In this document: positions 36,001 through 48,002 of the stretch, piece by piece
How positions within the stretch are numbered: the first letter of the stretch is position 1
Layout: each line of letters begins with the position of its first letter
Assembly (NCBI RefSeq): GCF_017654505.1
Contig: NC_054535.1
Coordinates: forward strand, 80,787,603-80,851,602
Direction of reading: 5' to 3'
DNA: 64,000 bases
DNA from: Polyodon spathula
Lineage: Eukaryota; Chordata; Actinopteri; Acipenseriformes; Polyodontidae
Translations under genes and position numbers: made by a program
Notes under the pieces: generated by a model
What the model saw: only the letters and a program-made list of their open reading frames with translations
What the model was told of the DNA's origin: nothing
Databases searched by the model: none

Positions 36001-36531
36001 CAATTCTCTGTCGTTGAAACAGCACATCAATTCAATGTGTTTTTTTGTTTATCTCTACAATCCTGATACCGATAGAACTTGCAAATTTGAATATAATCCA
36101 TTCATACATTCGTCTGTCATCAGAAACAAAATAGCTGACAAATCACATGCAAGTGACAGTAGGGTTCTGGTGATATGTTATCATCATCAGGCAGCAGCTA
36201 GCAGGCTAAAATATATAATCAGTATATCCAGCTAATATGTGCTGATCTGATTGTCTCCTATTTTGAAAACCCAAAAGAAGCTCATATTGAAAGTAAATGC
36301 CTGTCAACAGCACAACTCAGAGGAAGGTTTTCTGTATGGCTAGATACCAAGTTAACTCTTTGCATTGTACAAAACACAACAGATGTTAAGATCTCATTGT
36401 TTCAACCATTGTATTACAAGAATTACTATACACCACTGTTATAGCAAAAACCATGGAATCCCTACTTGTTTTTTTTTGTTTGTTTTTTTTAAAGCAGAAA
36501 TTGAAATGTGGTTGAGATTGAAATGTGGTTG
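30040..36531. other. Long non-coding block, nothing recognised
   Basis: About 6.5 kb with a T run near 33918-33938 and an A run near 35305-35326 but no recognised transposon or exon. A GC-richer patch near 32215-32325 lacks splice or domain evidence. In the epb41l4a model this is intron 1. Confidence 0.5.
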
Positions 36532-36713
36532 AATGGTGCACCACTCGGTCCTAGAGGGCCGGTGCCTCAACATGTTTTTATTCCAACTGCACCCTGAAGT
36601 ACTTTATTGGACCTTACTAGAAGCTTAATTGGTCCAATTAACTAATTTAGGGTATGGTTAGAACAAAAACCAGGAGGGACACTGGCCCTCCATGACCTGA
36701 GTTGTGCACCATT
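36532..36713. mobile_element. Palindromic hAT-like MITE
   Basis: The whole segment is a diverged inverted repeat: aatggtgcaccactcggtcc at the left pairs with the complement of the right end (aatggtgcacaactcaggtc). Both halves contain agagggcc or gagggcc and a ttttattcca or gaacaaaaac core. The same design with better ends occurs at 42748. Confidence 0.75.
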
Positions 36714-36735
36714 GAACTAAATTATGCAATGGTAA

Positions 36736-36736
<1 letters not shown>

Positions 36737-36797
<61 letters not shown>
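36737..36797. repeat. (CA)n microsatellite
   Basis: About 30 CA units. Confidence 0.97.
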
Positions 36798-36798
<1 letters not shown>

Positions 36799-37500
36799 GA
36801 CGGTCATCTTTGGTAAGCTATTTTTTATTGAATTCTCATCAAACTTAAATAATCGGATATTTATATAGAGGGTATTCACTCTGAATCACTTTTAAAAGCA
36901 ACTGTGACCACCAGACAGCCATAGTACTGTAGCAGTACACATGAGCAGTTGGTATACTGCCCATGATCCAAGCTGCATATTGTTGGCATTGCAACAGTAC
37001 TCCACGGAAGTGCAGCACTATTGGAAAAATTAAATAAATCAGAAACCTTTTCTGTTGGTATCTGTTTTGCATTGGTTACTGCTGGCAGTGGTTTACATCT
37101 TTCCATGTCTGCTCATTTTGCTCCTGTACTGTAGAGTGTCCTTTCAGCATCCAGCTTCTCTTGGGAACGCTGCAGGCAGATTCATAATTGTGTACTCTAC
37201 TGTGTCTCTAGGACTCCAGTAAAGGTTGTATTAATGAGACTTGGAAGCTGTTATCACTCCCCTAGGGGAATTTGTAGGGGCATTTTGAATGTTCCTGTTA
37301 CCATGATCGCTTCTAAGCGGCTGCATGAATGTGTGTTGATTTAAGAAAAAAAAAATGTCTGACTGGTGCAGTTGACATATAGTGTAATATTCTAGAATTT
37401 GAAGAGTAGTGCACAGTTCAATAGCTCTCACCAGTTATTCAGCTAGTTCAACCTTCCACAAGGAGGGATACATAGTGCCATTGTAAACCAGTAAAGTTGG
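36798..37500. other. Non-coding stretch, nothing recognised
   Basis: No supported gene or repeat. Confidence 0.45.
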
Positions 37501-37579
37501 TAAAAAAAAAAAAAAAAAAAAAAAAAGGTCACTTGTGTGCGGTATTTTATTGTGGTCTTGAATAGGTTTTGCTAACAGA

Positions 37580-37656
<77 letters not shown>

Positions 37657-37662
37657 TATAAA
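37501..37662. repeat. Poly-A run and (AT)n microsatellite
   Basis: A run of about 25 A at 37502-37526, then (AT)n at about 37584-37660 with one break (aatata). Confidence 0.95.
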
Positions 37663-39095
37663 AAAAGTAATATCGGCTTCCATACAGCTATGGTTGAATA
37701 TCAACATCCATAATTAAAGAACAAAATGTTCTTGTGTTTTGTATTTTTTCTTTACAAATAACTTCTGCTTTACATAGAAAACCACATTATCCCCACCATA
37801 AGAATATCAGTCAACATCTGCACCAAGCCAATCAGGTCAGCATGTGAAAATAAAAAGTAGATGTATTTCTTATATTTGCAGATCTGCATTCAAACCATGT
37901 ATGTGTGATGCATGAAACTCAGGTTGACTAAGAGCTAGTAAAACAGTTGCCGGTAATTCATTTTTGTCTCTGTGTCATAGTGTTTTCAGTAATTAATTTG
38001 GCACACATCAGGGAAGACAGTGTCACTGTATTCACAATTCCCTGCAGAGTCCTGAATAGCTGAGCTCATCTGCAAAGCACTCTTTATACCTTACTGACCA
38101 ATTTCAGATATATGATCGTCATTTTAAAAGATAATTTTACATAGAGGTGAAAAGGTGCATTTTGTTATAACTGCGTACATACAATATGCTGTACCAATTC
38201 TATATTTCCTGCCTACAACAACAAAAAAATCCACACATAGCAATAATGCTCACAGCCCACTACTGGCTAGACCTAATACAGAAAATAATATTTTAAACAT
38301 ATTCTTTTATAAAAGGTGTAAGCAGAAATCTGCTATTTACTGACTTGTGTTTAACCCATATTACAGTACTGTGCAGAAATTGATAAACTGACTACATAAA
38401 ATAGTTTTCTTATCTATAAGCCCTTCAGTAGTGTTTAAACAGAGGCTCGACTGCTACACTGAACCAGAAATGTGTTCACACTGGAATGTTTAATTAAGCA
38501 GTTAGTGAAACTATAATCAATCAAAGATATACAATCAATCACTCTCTGTTAAGCACAGTTTAAAAAGAGTTGCTAAATGACATGATCTAATTACTCCCTG
38601 TGTAGTTTTGCCAAATTTGGTTCCATAGGACTGTTTATGTTATATTTTAATATTCTGACTAGAAGCATGAAAAGACATTTAATCTTTCACCAGTAATAAA
38701 CTAACATCAAAGAACACACTTCTTGAATAAATTACAAGTCTTTCCTGTATGTGTTAAACTCTTCAAGGTTCATGGAAATCGCTGCACTTGTTTTTACACT
38801 GTATTGCATTGTACGGTATTGATGACATCATTAATTTGATATTTTAATGACTATAAATGACACAGGTATTTAAAAATGTGTTTTAACCAACTAGCATACA
38901 GACACTATGTACTAGACATGCATAGGTTTTTACTGATGAGCTTTAAAGTAAAAACATTTTTTTCACAGGTTCACAATGCTATTTACTAAACCAAAATGCT
39001 GTACTTACAATGAACCATGCTTCATGTACAGATGTTCACTAACAAGACACAAAATTACACCGCTTGTGTTTAGATAATTTAAATAATTACACTGC
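37663..39095. other. Non-coding stretch, nothing recognised
   Basis: AT-rich. No exon motif of the adjoining gene is seen. Confidence 0.45.
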
Positions 39096-39099
39096 TTGT

Positions 39100-39466
39100 G
39101 CTCTAACGGGCTTATGATGCAACAATTTTGCTTTTTGTGCACACTTTTTCAAAGAGTAGACCCTGGTGCTAGTCAGGTTTGTTGCTGTCGGGAATTAGGA
39201 ACAGCAGTACCCCTTTCATTGATACCTGCTTGCCACGACTACTTGCAGGAGCAAGTCATGTCACCTTTTAGGGGCTTGGTGGTTTCCCTTTTTCACCAGA
39301 GGGTAGGAGACACTTCTTTAGTGGTGTGGGTCTGGAATGTGTTACCTACACATACACATGTTGTTGATGCTGAATCACGGGATGAGATCAAACATCAACT
39401 CAAAACCGGGCAAGCATTGATGGCCAAATGGCCTTCTCTCGTTCATAAATGTTCTTATGTTATATT
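39100..39466 (+). mobile_element. LINE 3' end (5'-truncated non-LTR retrotransposon)
   Basis: The segment ends with gatggccaaatggcc, ttctctcgttcataaatg and ttcttatgtt, the same 3' terminus as at 54658-54776. Upstream are remnants such as gtggtgtgggtctggaatg and gttgatgctgaatca. Truncation at the 5' side is normal for target-primed integration. I do not assign a clade. The 132-codon frame through it has no reverse-transcriptase motif. Confidence 0.75.
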
Positions 39467-40390
39467 AATAACATTTAAAGGGAATCATACATAGAGCTGA
39501 TATTTTCAGCAATTAAAAATATTACGTGTGTGTGTGTGTGTTCTGATATCTGTGTATTTAAAAAAAGCAATTGCTGTACAAAGGATAATGAATGCAATGA
39601 GCATCTGATGATCAAACCATATCTGTCTCCTTCTGCTAGATTTACAGCCAGTGTTAATATAAAATGGCCAGAATGTATTTTTATAGCAGCGTGCATGTGA
39701 AATTGCATTGCTGAACATTACAACGATCAAAAGATAATCTGACAGCAATGTTTAAGATTAATAGGTGAATTTCATATTACACAATATATCTGTAGTCAGT
39801 GGTGATGAATGGTAGCAGCTTGAGGACCAGAATCCCTAATTAATGTAAGTAATAAAAAAAAGCTAAATAACAAAAAATTATCCGAGCTGAGAGCACCACA
39901 GAACCTCTCAAGAATGTGTACTGCGAATTTCTTTATCAAACAACCATAGACTTTGTACAAGCATCATCCAAAAATGCATTCAGAAACATGTATAAATGTA
40001 ACACAATATCGTAAATAAATACATTAGCAAAGAATAACATTTATATAAAAGTGAATCTGAAACACGCATGTATACGTTTCTCATTTTACCGTTAAAGTAA
40101 CTTCCTGTGCTGTTATGTTATTTTGCAACATTAAATTAGGGCACTTCATCAAATCGTTACTAAGTGATACCCAGAAAACGCTATTTCGTAATAATTTCGT
40201 AATTACGCTATTCGTAATAAGGGTAATGGCACATTCTCGAGTTTTCGTGGGGGTGTAACAGTAAATAGCAAGCTAAATCAAAAGGCTGAGCTTTTATTCA
40301 TCAGTGTAAATAGGAAATCCCGATAGAGCCCGTCAGGAAAAGACCCTTCGATTGACAGGAGTTTGCACTAGGGTGTCAGTTTATTCTTAC
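39467..40390 (-). other. Start of epb41l4a intron 1
   Basis: Follows the exon 1 donor (GTAAGAATAA, complement of 40381-40390) in the minus direction. It contains a GT run at 39525-39541. No second coding exon was recognised here or farther left. Confidence 0.6.
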
Positions 40391-40489
40391 CTTTATCCCC
40401 TGCTGCTGGGTGGTTAATGTCAACTTGGTTTCATCCAAAAGGAGAACTTCGCAGTAAAACTCCTCTTGAGCAGCACAGAAACAACCCAT
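40391..40489 (-). CDS. epb41l4a: epb41l4a coding exon 1 (FERM-domain protein, N-terminus)
   Basis: The exon encodes 33 residues beginning [20 protein letters not shown] and ending [11 protein letters not shown]. This matches the start of vertebrate EPB41L4A, a band 4.1-superfamily protein that acts at the membrane-cytoskeleton interface. The ATG (complement of 40487-40489) follows GCCGGC, with an in-frame TAA nine bases upstream, so the start is fixed. The exon ends in phase 0 at AAG|GTAAGAATAA, a good donor. The residues are the first strand of the FERM F1 lobe. The paralogue EPB41L4B has a different, longer N-terminus. The rest of the gene must lie to the left, beyond this window, or in exons I failed to see. 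Confidence 0.9.
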
Positions 40490-41245
40490 GCCGGCTTAGT
40501 TCCGGGGTCTTAAAGATCCAAACTAGTAGAAGAAGCGGCACCTTACGAAAATAGAAATATTTCCAATCCAATGAATCACGGAAGATTGGGTGACAAATGT
40601 GCATTCATCGAAATAATGTATGTAAAAAAAAAAATTAAAAATTCCAGCAATTAAATAAGAAATAATTCAATATCCCCCTCTTCGTGTGTATCTCACTCTC
40701 TAAATTATTCGGCCAAATCTGTAAAATACATGATAAACAAACTTCTAACACACGATGTTACGTTACCCTGTAAATGTAATACAGTATGCTGAACACATAA
40801 AGTAATATTACGAAATTAAGCTAATAGTTTCAAATCTATGATATTTAGAGGTACATATCAGGAAACCACATACTGTTGGTACACGTAAATTCCGTGGTGC
40901 ATAAAAACACAGAACCGATATACTAATTTTGCCTTTTTCCACTCGTTTTAAACATGCAACTGTATTAAACCTACTTGAACAAAGTGAATGCTGCCTTCAA
41001 TGCAGTAACAACTATTGCTTTGTCTTACCTTGTCGTTCTGAAATATTCCAAAGGTCTTTGTTTTGGCTGTGCGATGAATGTGTTTTTTCACCCTTTATTT
41101 TTGTAGTAGGGTATTGGAAAACAAACCAAGTTTGGTTTGACTTTAGCTTCAAATGTAATAAATAGAACGTCATTACAAAAGAAAATGCATTATTGTTCCC
41201 CTAGGGTTTTCCTTCTTTTTTACAGGGGTTAAGCTCACATGAAGA
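40490..41245 (-). promoter_or_regulatory. Probable epb41l4a 5' UTR and promoter-proximal region
   Basis: Position directly upstream of the first coding exon is the main evidence. The first 60 bases or so are GC-richer (aagccggc, gtgccgcttcttct) and likely transcribed. I see no convincing TATA box and cannot place the start site. Confidence 0.45.
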
Positions 41246-41720
41246 CCGTGACTGCGGTCTCCTGGTGTGGTCTGGGGCTATTATTACTTCTACATCTGTG
41301 ATGAGTTTCTCAGAAACAGTGTGATGTCCTCAAGTCATAAGCACATGTGTTCTCGCTCTAATTTACCCCCGAGGGTCGGTATTCGAACACTTTTCTTCTT
41401 ATATTCTTTCACGCTTGTGTGTTTATTTCAGTCCACAATTCTTTCTCCAAGTGTAAGAGTTTGTTTCGGTCCAGGTGATACAGTTTCCTTGTCCTTTTGG
41501 AAGTATGAGCATGAAACAGTGCTCCCGTATTTCTGCCAATCTGCTGCTCTGTAGCTGTGTCCGTCTCCCTGGTGACGGATCTCAAACCCCCGCCTTCTCC
41601 CCTCCCGTGACTCCGCCTTCAATGGACTTTCCACCTAAGGCAACGCAAACGGGGACGATACGCTTCTGCCATCTGTCGGGGAGAAGAAAAAGATTAAACA
41701 AAATCACAAAAACACCTGTT
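41246..41720. promoter_or_regulatory. CpG- and GC-box-containing upstream segment
   Basis: More CpG and GC than its surroundings. It contains cctggtgacgg (RFX/CRE-like) near 41568, cccccgcc and actccgcc (Sp1-type) near 41587-41615, and ctaaggcaacgc near 41635. It lies 0.8-1.2 kb upstream of the epb41l4a start and could be an alternative promoter or enhancer. No transcript evidence exists in the sequence itself. Confidence 0.35.
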
Positions 41721-41939
41721 TTTTAACGCCTGTCCAGGATGTCCAAAGGCTTTGAGACAGGTATCGCTGCAGGCGGTACGCGCCCCATTTCAATCATCCA
41801 GGCGCGAACACACTAAGTCCACCCCTACAATGACGCAATGGGATAGGCGCAACATTGTAAAAAAAGAAACCCACAAACGGTACTGTTTTATTTCAGCAAA
41901 TAGAGAAGAAGAGCGTGAGACAAGTAGAGTAAATTTAAT

Positions 41940-42332
41940 TCAGTCCCATATGTTGAATAATACTCTAGGGTACTCTCTCTTGGGCAGCGACACTGGACTC
42001 TCTACCTGGAGCTCTTGCGACGCGGAGTTCTCTCCTGGGGGCTCTGGCAACATGCCTTTCCCTCCGGGGGACTCTGGCAACACAGAGTTCTCTCCTGGGG
42101 GCTCTGGCAACACATAGTTCTCTCCTGGGGGCTCTGGCAACACATAGTTCTCTCCTGGGGGCTCTGGCGACACAGAGTTCCCTCCTGGGGGCTCTGGTGA
42201 CACAGCTTTCTCTCCTGGGGGCTCTAGCAACACGGCGTTCTCTCCTGGGGGCTCTGGGGACGCAGAGTTCCCTTCTGGGGGCTCTGGCGACGTGGCGTTC
42301 TCTCTAATTGTTGCTAATCGGGAGATGGTCAC
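41940..42332 (-). CDS. Open frame coding a Pro/Glu-rich 10-residue repeat, doubtful gene
   Basis: A 130-codon minus-strand frame made almost wholly of decapeptide repeats of the form PEPPGENSVL, uninterrupted through about ten units, ending VLFNIWD. The DNA unit is 30 bp, so the frame survives unit gain or loss. No signal peptide or domain is visible. The LTR-like segment on its right is oriented plus, so the frame runs against it. It may be a relic of a retrotransposon interior, or merely a minisatellite that happens to be open. Confidence 0.3.
   Translation of the reverse strand: MTISRLATIRENATSPEPPEGNSASPEPPGENAVLLEPPGEKAVSPEPPGGNSVSPEPPGENYVLPEPPGENYVLPEPPGENSVLPESPGGKGMLPEPPGENSASQELQVESPVSLPKREYPRVLFNIWD
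41997..42306. repeat. 30-bp minisatellite, about ten units
   Basis: Consensus unit gttctctcctgggggctctg followed by gcaacacaga. The middle units are nearly identical; the first (41997-42026) and last are diverged. Unit length is a multiple of three. Confidence 0.95.
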
Positions 42333-42631
42333 CTGTATAAAAGCCTGCAGCTGTCTGCGTCAGGCTGGAGTGTGTCAGAAGAGAGACACGAGTCTGTTGA
42401 AAAGAGTAGACAATTGCTATAGTGAAAACCAGCACGATACTTGTTTATTATTTGTTTGTTTGTTTGTTTATTTGTTTGGCCAACGTGCCCTTTTGTTTGT
42501 GTCTTGTTTTGTTCAAACTGTTTGTTTTATTGTTTATTTAATAAAACACTGAGCGCTGTTGCACTTCAGTTTTGCCCCGACCTTCACTGTTTTGATATCT
42601 GTTTCACCCTTGCAAAGCCATCCTGGTCACA
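42307..42631 (+). mobile_element. LTR-like 3' portion (TATA, poly-A signal, GTCACA end)
   Basis: Contains cctgtataaaagcctg (TATA) near 42333, gttgaaaag and a Gln/Asn-like leader, tttaataaaacactgagcg (polyadenylation signal) near 42537, and ends gccatcctggtcaca at 42631, like the LTR ending at 21806. The expected TGTGGCA start is not found upstream. The minisatellite occupies the place of U3, so either the repeats expanded within U3 or the left part belongs to something else. No primer site follows on the right. Confidence 0.55.
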
Positions 42632-42747
42632 GGAGGTAGCCCATTTTAATATATGTGTTTATGTGTGTACAGTATGTATTATGTAGGCAGTCACTATAGC
42701 TGCTATAAATGATCTCAAGTAAATAAGGCTCAGACTTCAAGACTCAG

Positions 42748-42922
42748 GGGTGGGCAATCCTGGTCCTTGAGGGCTGGTGTCCCTTCTGGCTTTTGTTCCA
42801 ACTGTGCCTGAAATTAATTAATTGGACTAATAATTAGCCCACTGAAGTAATTTAAGTTATATTTGGAACAAAAGCCAGGAGGGACACCAGCCCTTAATGA
42901 CCAGCATTGCCCAGACCTGCAG
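42748..42922. mobile_element. Palindromic hAT-like MITE, better-preserved copy
   Basis: Begins caggggtgggcaatcctggt; the right end is its diverged complement (ccagcattgcccagacctg). The halves pair through gagggctggtgtccc and gggacaccagccctt, and through ttttgttcca and ggaacaaaag. The short CAGGGGTG terminus is typical of hAT elements. Confidence 0.85.
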
Positions 42923-45063
42923 GACATTATCTGACCACCTCCATCAGCAGCGTAAAGAGAAGGTTCAGCAGAGGTCTTTGTGTGTAAAAATTAATTAAAT
43001 AGATGTCAAAAGTAAAGTGTTTGAAGAATGAAAATTGATTAAAAAAAGATGTAGAACAATTGTACAAATAAATACCCTGACAATGTAATTAGTAATACAT
43101 TGTTGTTAGTTCTCTGATATAGTAAAATCCTCGATTTTTTTCCACAATTCCTGATGTCACCTTAGCTACAGATCATCCATTCTCTGTGTAGATACTGTAC
43201 ATGGATATAGATTAAATTCCTGTTTGCTCTTTATATTTCAGTAACATATTACAGCTATTAAAGGAGGAGAGTTGCCTGAGCTGAAACAGAGTACCAAGTG
43301 CTGCACACTGTACCACTGTCCACTTTGCCAACCAAACAAATATAAACCCAGATGCCATAACCATGTCAAGCAACACTTGAATGTGCATCTAAAGGGTTCA
43401 GTGCCATTTGAAGGTTTGGTTCCCTTTTTTTCTATAAATGAAGCATCACATATTTATTCAGTGTATGATATGCATTTGATTGAGGTGAAAGTAGTATGGT
43501 GCTACTCATTAATCTTTGCTTTTTAAATTTGTATAAGGTATACAACAGTTTCAGAGAAATGCATTCTAATAAAACTGCATGAGTAATACTTACTTGTAAA
43601 CATACTTAGATGATCATTATTGCTGTATGAATGACCCTGAGTATAACCTTTATCCTTGCAGAACAAGTTGACAGTTAATGAGCTTTTCTATTCCACTTAT
43701 CTTTTCAGAATATGCAATCTGTAAGTGTCAGCTACCTTGCATGGCAAACTCTAATTTTCACTGCATAAAATGTTCAAAAATAATTCTACACTGTAGTGTG
43801 CAAGCTATATCTGTATTTGGACTAGTTTAAGTTGTAATACTATAATACCTCATTTGAATTCAAATGATGTAGAACCCACGTTTATTGAAATAATGAGACA
43901 ACGCTTCTAGTGAGTATAAAGGAACAGTTTTATTAGAAATAAAAAATAAATAAAGGAAAAAGTAAAGTTGCAACAACTACTAGTTAGAGATTTGATTACA
44001 AATACTTTTAGGATTCTTACGCAGCGGACTCCCACACCAAGGCAAACACTAGAGTAGTAATATTAAATTATCAGAAAACGTTATCTCTGTACAAGTCAGT
44101 CACAGGCTGGGTCTTCAGATCAAAGTTCAGAGACTTGTTGGCTGAATTTATGAGATGGACTGTTTTCTGTCCTAGGAGTCAGAGCACCCGAAAATGTCTG
44201 GCTTCCTGCACCAAAGGATCCATTCAGCGATGGTGGAGATAAATCACATGTGGGGGAATTTGTGACCAGAAACCAAGTAGACACAAAGAATGGCTTAGGG
44301 CGCCCCTCTGCATATTTCAATTCTGTTAATTTCATACACAGAATGATATTATGAGCCACTCCTGTAACACAGTGGTATCAGCAGGAAACCAATCTGCACT
44401 CCAACATTTATAAATGACTCATGGTACAAAGAATAGGAGACCAGGGCTTCGTCAGCTGCATGGGAGGTTATAGCTTTGCCATTTTCAGATTTTCATTGAG
44501 AGATGCTGTGCTCCCTATTCAGATATCCCATCATCAATGATAAACTGCAAACTCTGTGACAGAAACATCAGAAATAATAGTATATCATATAAAAGTTCTT
44601 CATGCATTAAACCTGTGCTTTTGAAAATAGATTATATTATCATAACATATACTACATATATACACATATCTTTTATAAACATATACTTATATATTGCATT
44701 ATATGTATTCATTTATTCATTAAAAATTAAAAATAGTTTTTCCTAGTCTTTTATACAGCTCTGCCTTGTTTGGATATACTGATGAAATCCCATACACAGC
44801 CTTGGGATAGTCTAGTTGCACATACTGAGATGTTAACAATGCCATGTCTTCAACATGTTCACCCTGTAGAACAAGAATAAAGACTGGCTGACATTGACTC
44901 CTGAGCAACAATGTTTGTCTGGTAGATAAGAGCTACCAATAAATGCTAATGTAAGTCTGTAGCTGCAAGTCCTGCAACATCAAGGTGAGAATCATATTTA
45001 CAGTCTCCAGACATGTCCAGGTATGTGCAAGAATAGAAAGCTGACAAAGAAAAAAGGCATCAA
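42923..45063. other. Non-coding stretch, nothing firmly recognised
   Basis: About 2.1 kb. A T-rich stretch complementary to aataaaactgttcc lies near 43930. No LTR ends or genes are convincing. Confidence 0.45.
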
Positions 45064-46142
<1,079 letters not shown>

Positions 46143-46411
46143 TACTATTGAGAGGCTGTGTGGTCCAGTGATTAAAGAAATGGGCTTGTAACGAGGAAGT
46201 CCCTGATTCAAATCCTAGCACAGCCATTGTCTCATTGTGTGGCTCTGAGCAAGTCATTAATCTCTTTGTGCTCTGTCTTTCAGGTGAGATGTTGTTGTAA
46301 GTGACTCTGCAGCTGATGCATAATTCACAAAACCTAGTTTCATATCTTGTAAAGTGCTTTGTGATGGTGGTCCGCTATGAAAGGTGCTATATAAAAATAA
46401 AGATTATTGTT
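46143..46411 (+). mobile_element. tRNA-derived SINE, plus orientation
   Basis: The head is aggctgtgtggtccagtgat (A box) and the B-box region gattcaaatcc near 46208. The body has ctctgagcaagtcattaatc and gtaagtgactctgcagctg, and the 3' part cttgtaaagtgctttgtgat ends in AT-rich tttattgtta-type sequence. Same family as the copy at 24890-25162 but missing part of the middle. An RNA polymerase III retroposon that depended on a LINE. Confidence 0.88.
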
Positions 46412-46606
46412 ATTGATCATGAGGGACTGGCTACTAAGCTTAACAAGTTCTTAGATCGTTGTGATATGTTTTAAGTTACAGAATACTTGTTTAATGTTTA
46501 GATTTGCTAACTGTTGTCAACCCAGATCAATAGCACAGTTTATTGGCTCAAGGTTGTTACTTTATAAGCTCATGTTGAAAACAATCTGCATTGTGCATGT
46601 TTCCTG

Positions 46607-46629
46607 TAATAATAATAATAATAATAATA

Positions 46630-46687
<58 letters not shown>
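46607..46687. repeat. (AAT)n(ATT)n palindromic microsatellite
   Basis: About eight AAT units pass into about nineteen ATT units. The halves are complementary, the mirror arrangement of the tract at 5752. Confidence 0.95.
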
Positions 46688-46688
<1 letters not shown>

Positions 46689-47254
46689 ACTATTGCAATA
46701 AAAGAAAGAAATCCATTTTTTTTCTCTTGTTCATATGATCATACTGAAATAACCTTTAAACAAACAGGACAATGTAATAAACAGTCAACCAACAATCATT
46801 TTTTGATATAAAACTGATCTGGATTGTGGGACAACACAGCTTTAAATTGTACCCATTAAACCTAAGTGGGTGGTCTAAGAATTCTTAGCCACGATAATTT
46901 CAATTGCTAAAATTCCATTATTTGTATCATGTTTCCCTTCTGTCATTCAGACTTGGCTCCTTCTCAAGCAAAGATTGCCAATGGTGTCAAATTGTGCCAA
47001 GAAAAATCTAACAAAAACAAAAACAAACATATTATCACTTCAGGCCACGAAGGTCTCACAGTAAACACGATAAAATGTAATTAGAGCACCCTACACACTG
47101 TTAGTAACTGGACTAACTAACAACAGTGTTCTTATTGCTAATTGTATTTTCACAATAATACACATAGGAAGCTGGGGGTGGATATTACACTCAGCTTCCT
47201 ATCCTTTGTATGGTTTTTGACATCCTGAAGAGACAGCTGAAAAAACACACGGCC
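46688..47254. other. Non-coding stretch, nothing recognised
   Basis: Contains a local inverted pair aggaagctggg...cagcttcct near 47168-47202. No gene. Confidence 0.4.
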
Positions 47255-47378
47255 ACATCAGCCACCCCCCCCCCCCCCCCCACCCCCCCCAAAAAAACAA
47301 AAAAAACACCAGAAGTCCCAGTCGTTCTCCTCGCACAGAAACAGAGGCAACAAATAACCTAGGGTCAGCAACAAAGGA

Positions 47379-48002
47379 TCAGCAGGGAATGGGATCCGGC
47401 CTCCTGGCTGCAGAGGCGGCAACAGCATTGAAAGACATCTGGGAGGTGACGGTGTGGCATCCCCGAACGCTGACGAACAGGCATCCCCAGGTCATGTGGG
47501 ACAGGCAACTCCAGGCGATGGAGGCAGAGGCAACTCCTGCTCCAATCCCTCTGGCAGTGGAGACAGAGGCAGCTCCTGCTCCAATCCCTCTGGCAGTGGA
47601 GACAGAGGCAGCTCCTGCTCCAATCCCTCTGGCAGTGGAGACAGAGGCAGCTCCTGCTCCAATCCCTCTGGCAGTAGAGGCTGAGGCAGCTCCGGCTTCT
47701 CTCCCTCTGGCGGAGGAGGTGGGAGCAGCAGGTAAACTCCAGTCCGCCATCCCACGGAGTCTAGAATGGGTTGCGATTCCAGCAGATCCAATTGTACTGG
47801 AGCTGCTCGCTGCTGTCCCCTTCAATGCCACCGCCGTTTTTGTCACTTTTCCTGAGGCAGCCAGTCTGGCTGCTGTCTTCTTCGCCTCTCCTGGGGTGGA
47901 ACACTTGGTTGGCATTTTCCTGTGGTGGCAAGAATTTGCCTCTGCGTGTTTTCGGAGGTGCAGAATGGACAGTGAATCTTTCCTCTCATCCGCTGCTTCC
48001 AT
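47379..48002 (-). CDS. 207-codon open frame, possible element-encoded protein
   Basis: Begins MEAADERKDSLSILHLRKH about 110 bp after the possible primer site, the place a gag-like frame would start. The first 100 residues are Lys/Ala/Thr-rich (KKTAARLAASGKVTKTAV); then come four 13-residue repeats imposed by the minisatellite. No known domain is seen. A plus-strand frame of 239 codons and another minus frame (47492-47791, LPEGLEQELPLSP repeats) are open over the same DNA, because a 39-bp unit keeps every frame open. Which, if any, is translated is undetermined. Confidence 0.3.
   Translation of the reverse strand: MEAADERKDSLSILHLRKHAEANSCHHRKMPTKCSTPGEAKKTAARLAASGKVTKTAVALKGTAASSSSTIGSAGIATHSRLRGMADWSLPAAPTSSARGREAGAASASTARGIGAGAASVSTARGIGAGAASVSTARGIGAGAASVSTARGIGAGVASASIAWSCLSHMTWGCLFVSVRGCHTVTSQMSFNAVAASAARRPDPIPC
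47528..47720. repeat. 39-bp minisatellite, four full units plus one diverged
   Basis: Unit gcagctcctgctccaatccc followed by tctggcagtggagacagag. Units two to four are essentially identical. The fifth has drifted (ctccggcttctctccctctg). Unit length is a multiple of three. Confidence 0.95.

Noticed and set aside
39096..39494. 132-codon plus-strand frame
   Set aside because: It lies in a LINE 3' end, lacks reverse-transcriptase or endonuclease motifs, and similar tails elsewhere are non-coding.
43880..44020. Possible minus-strand LTR with aataaaactgttcc
   Set aside because: No TG...CA ends, TATA box or target duplication could be placed.
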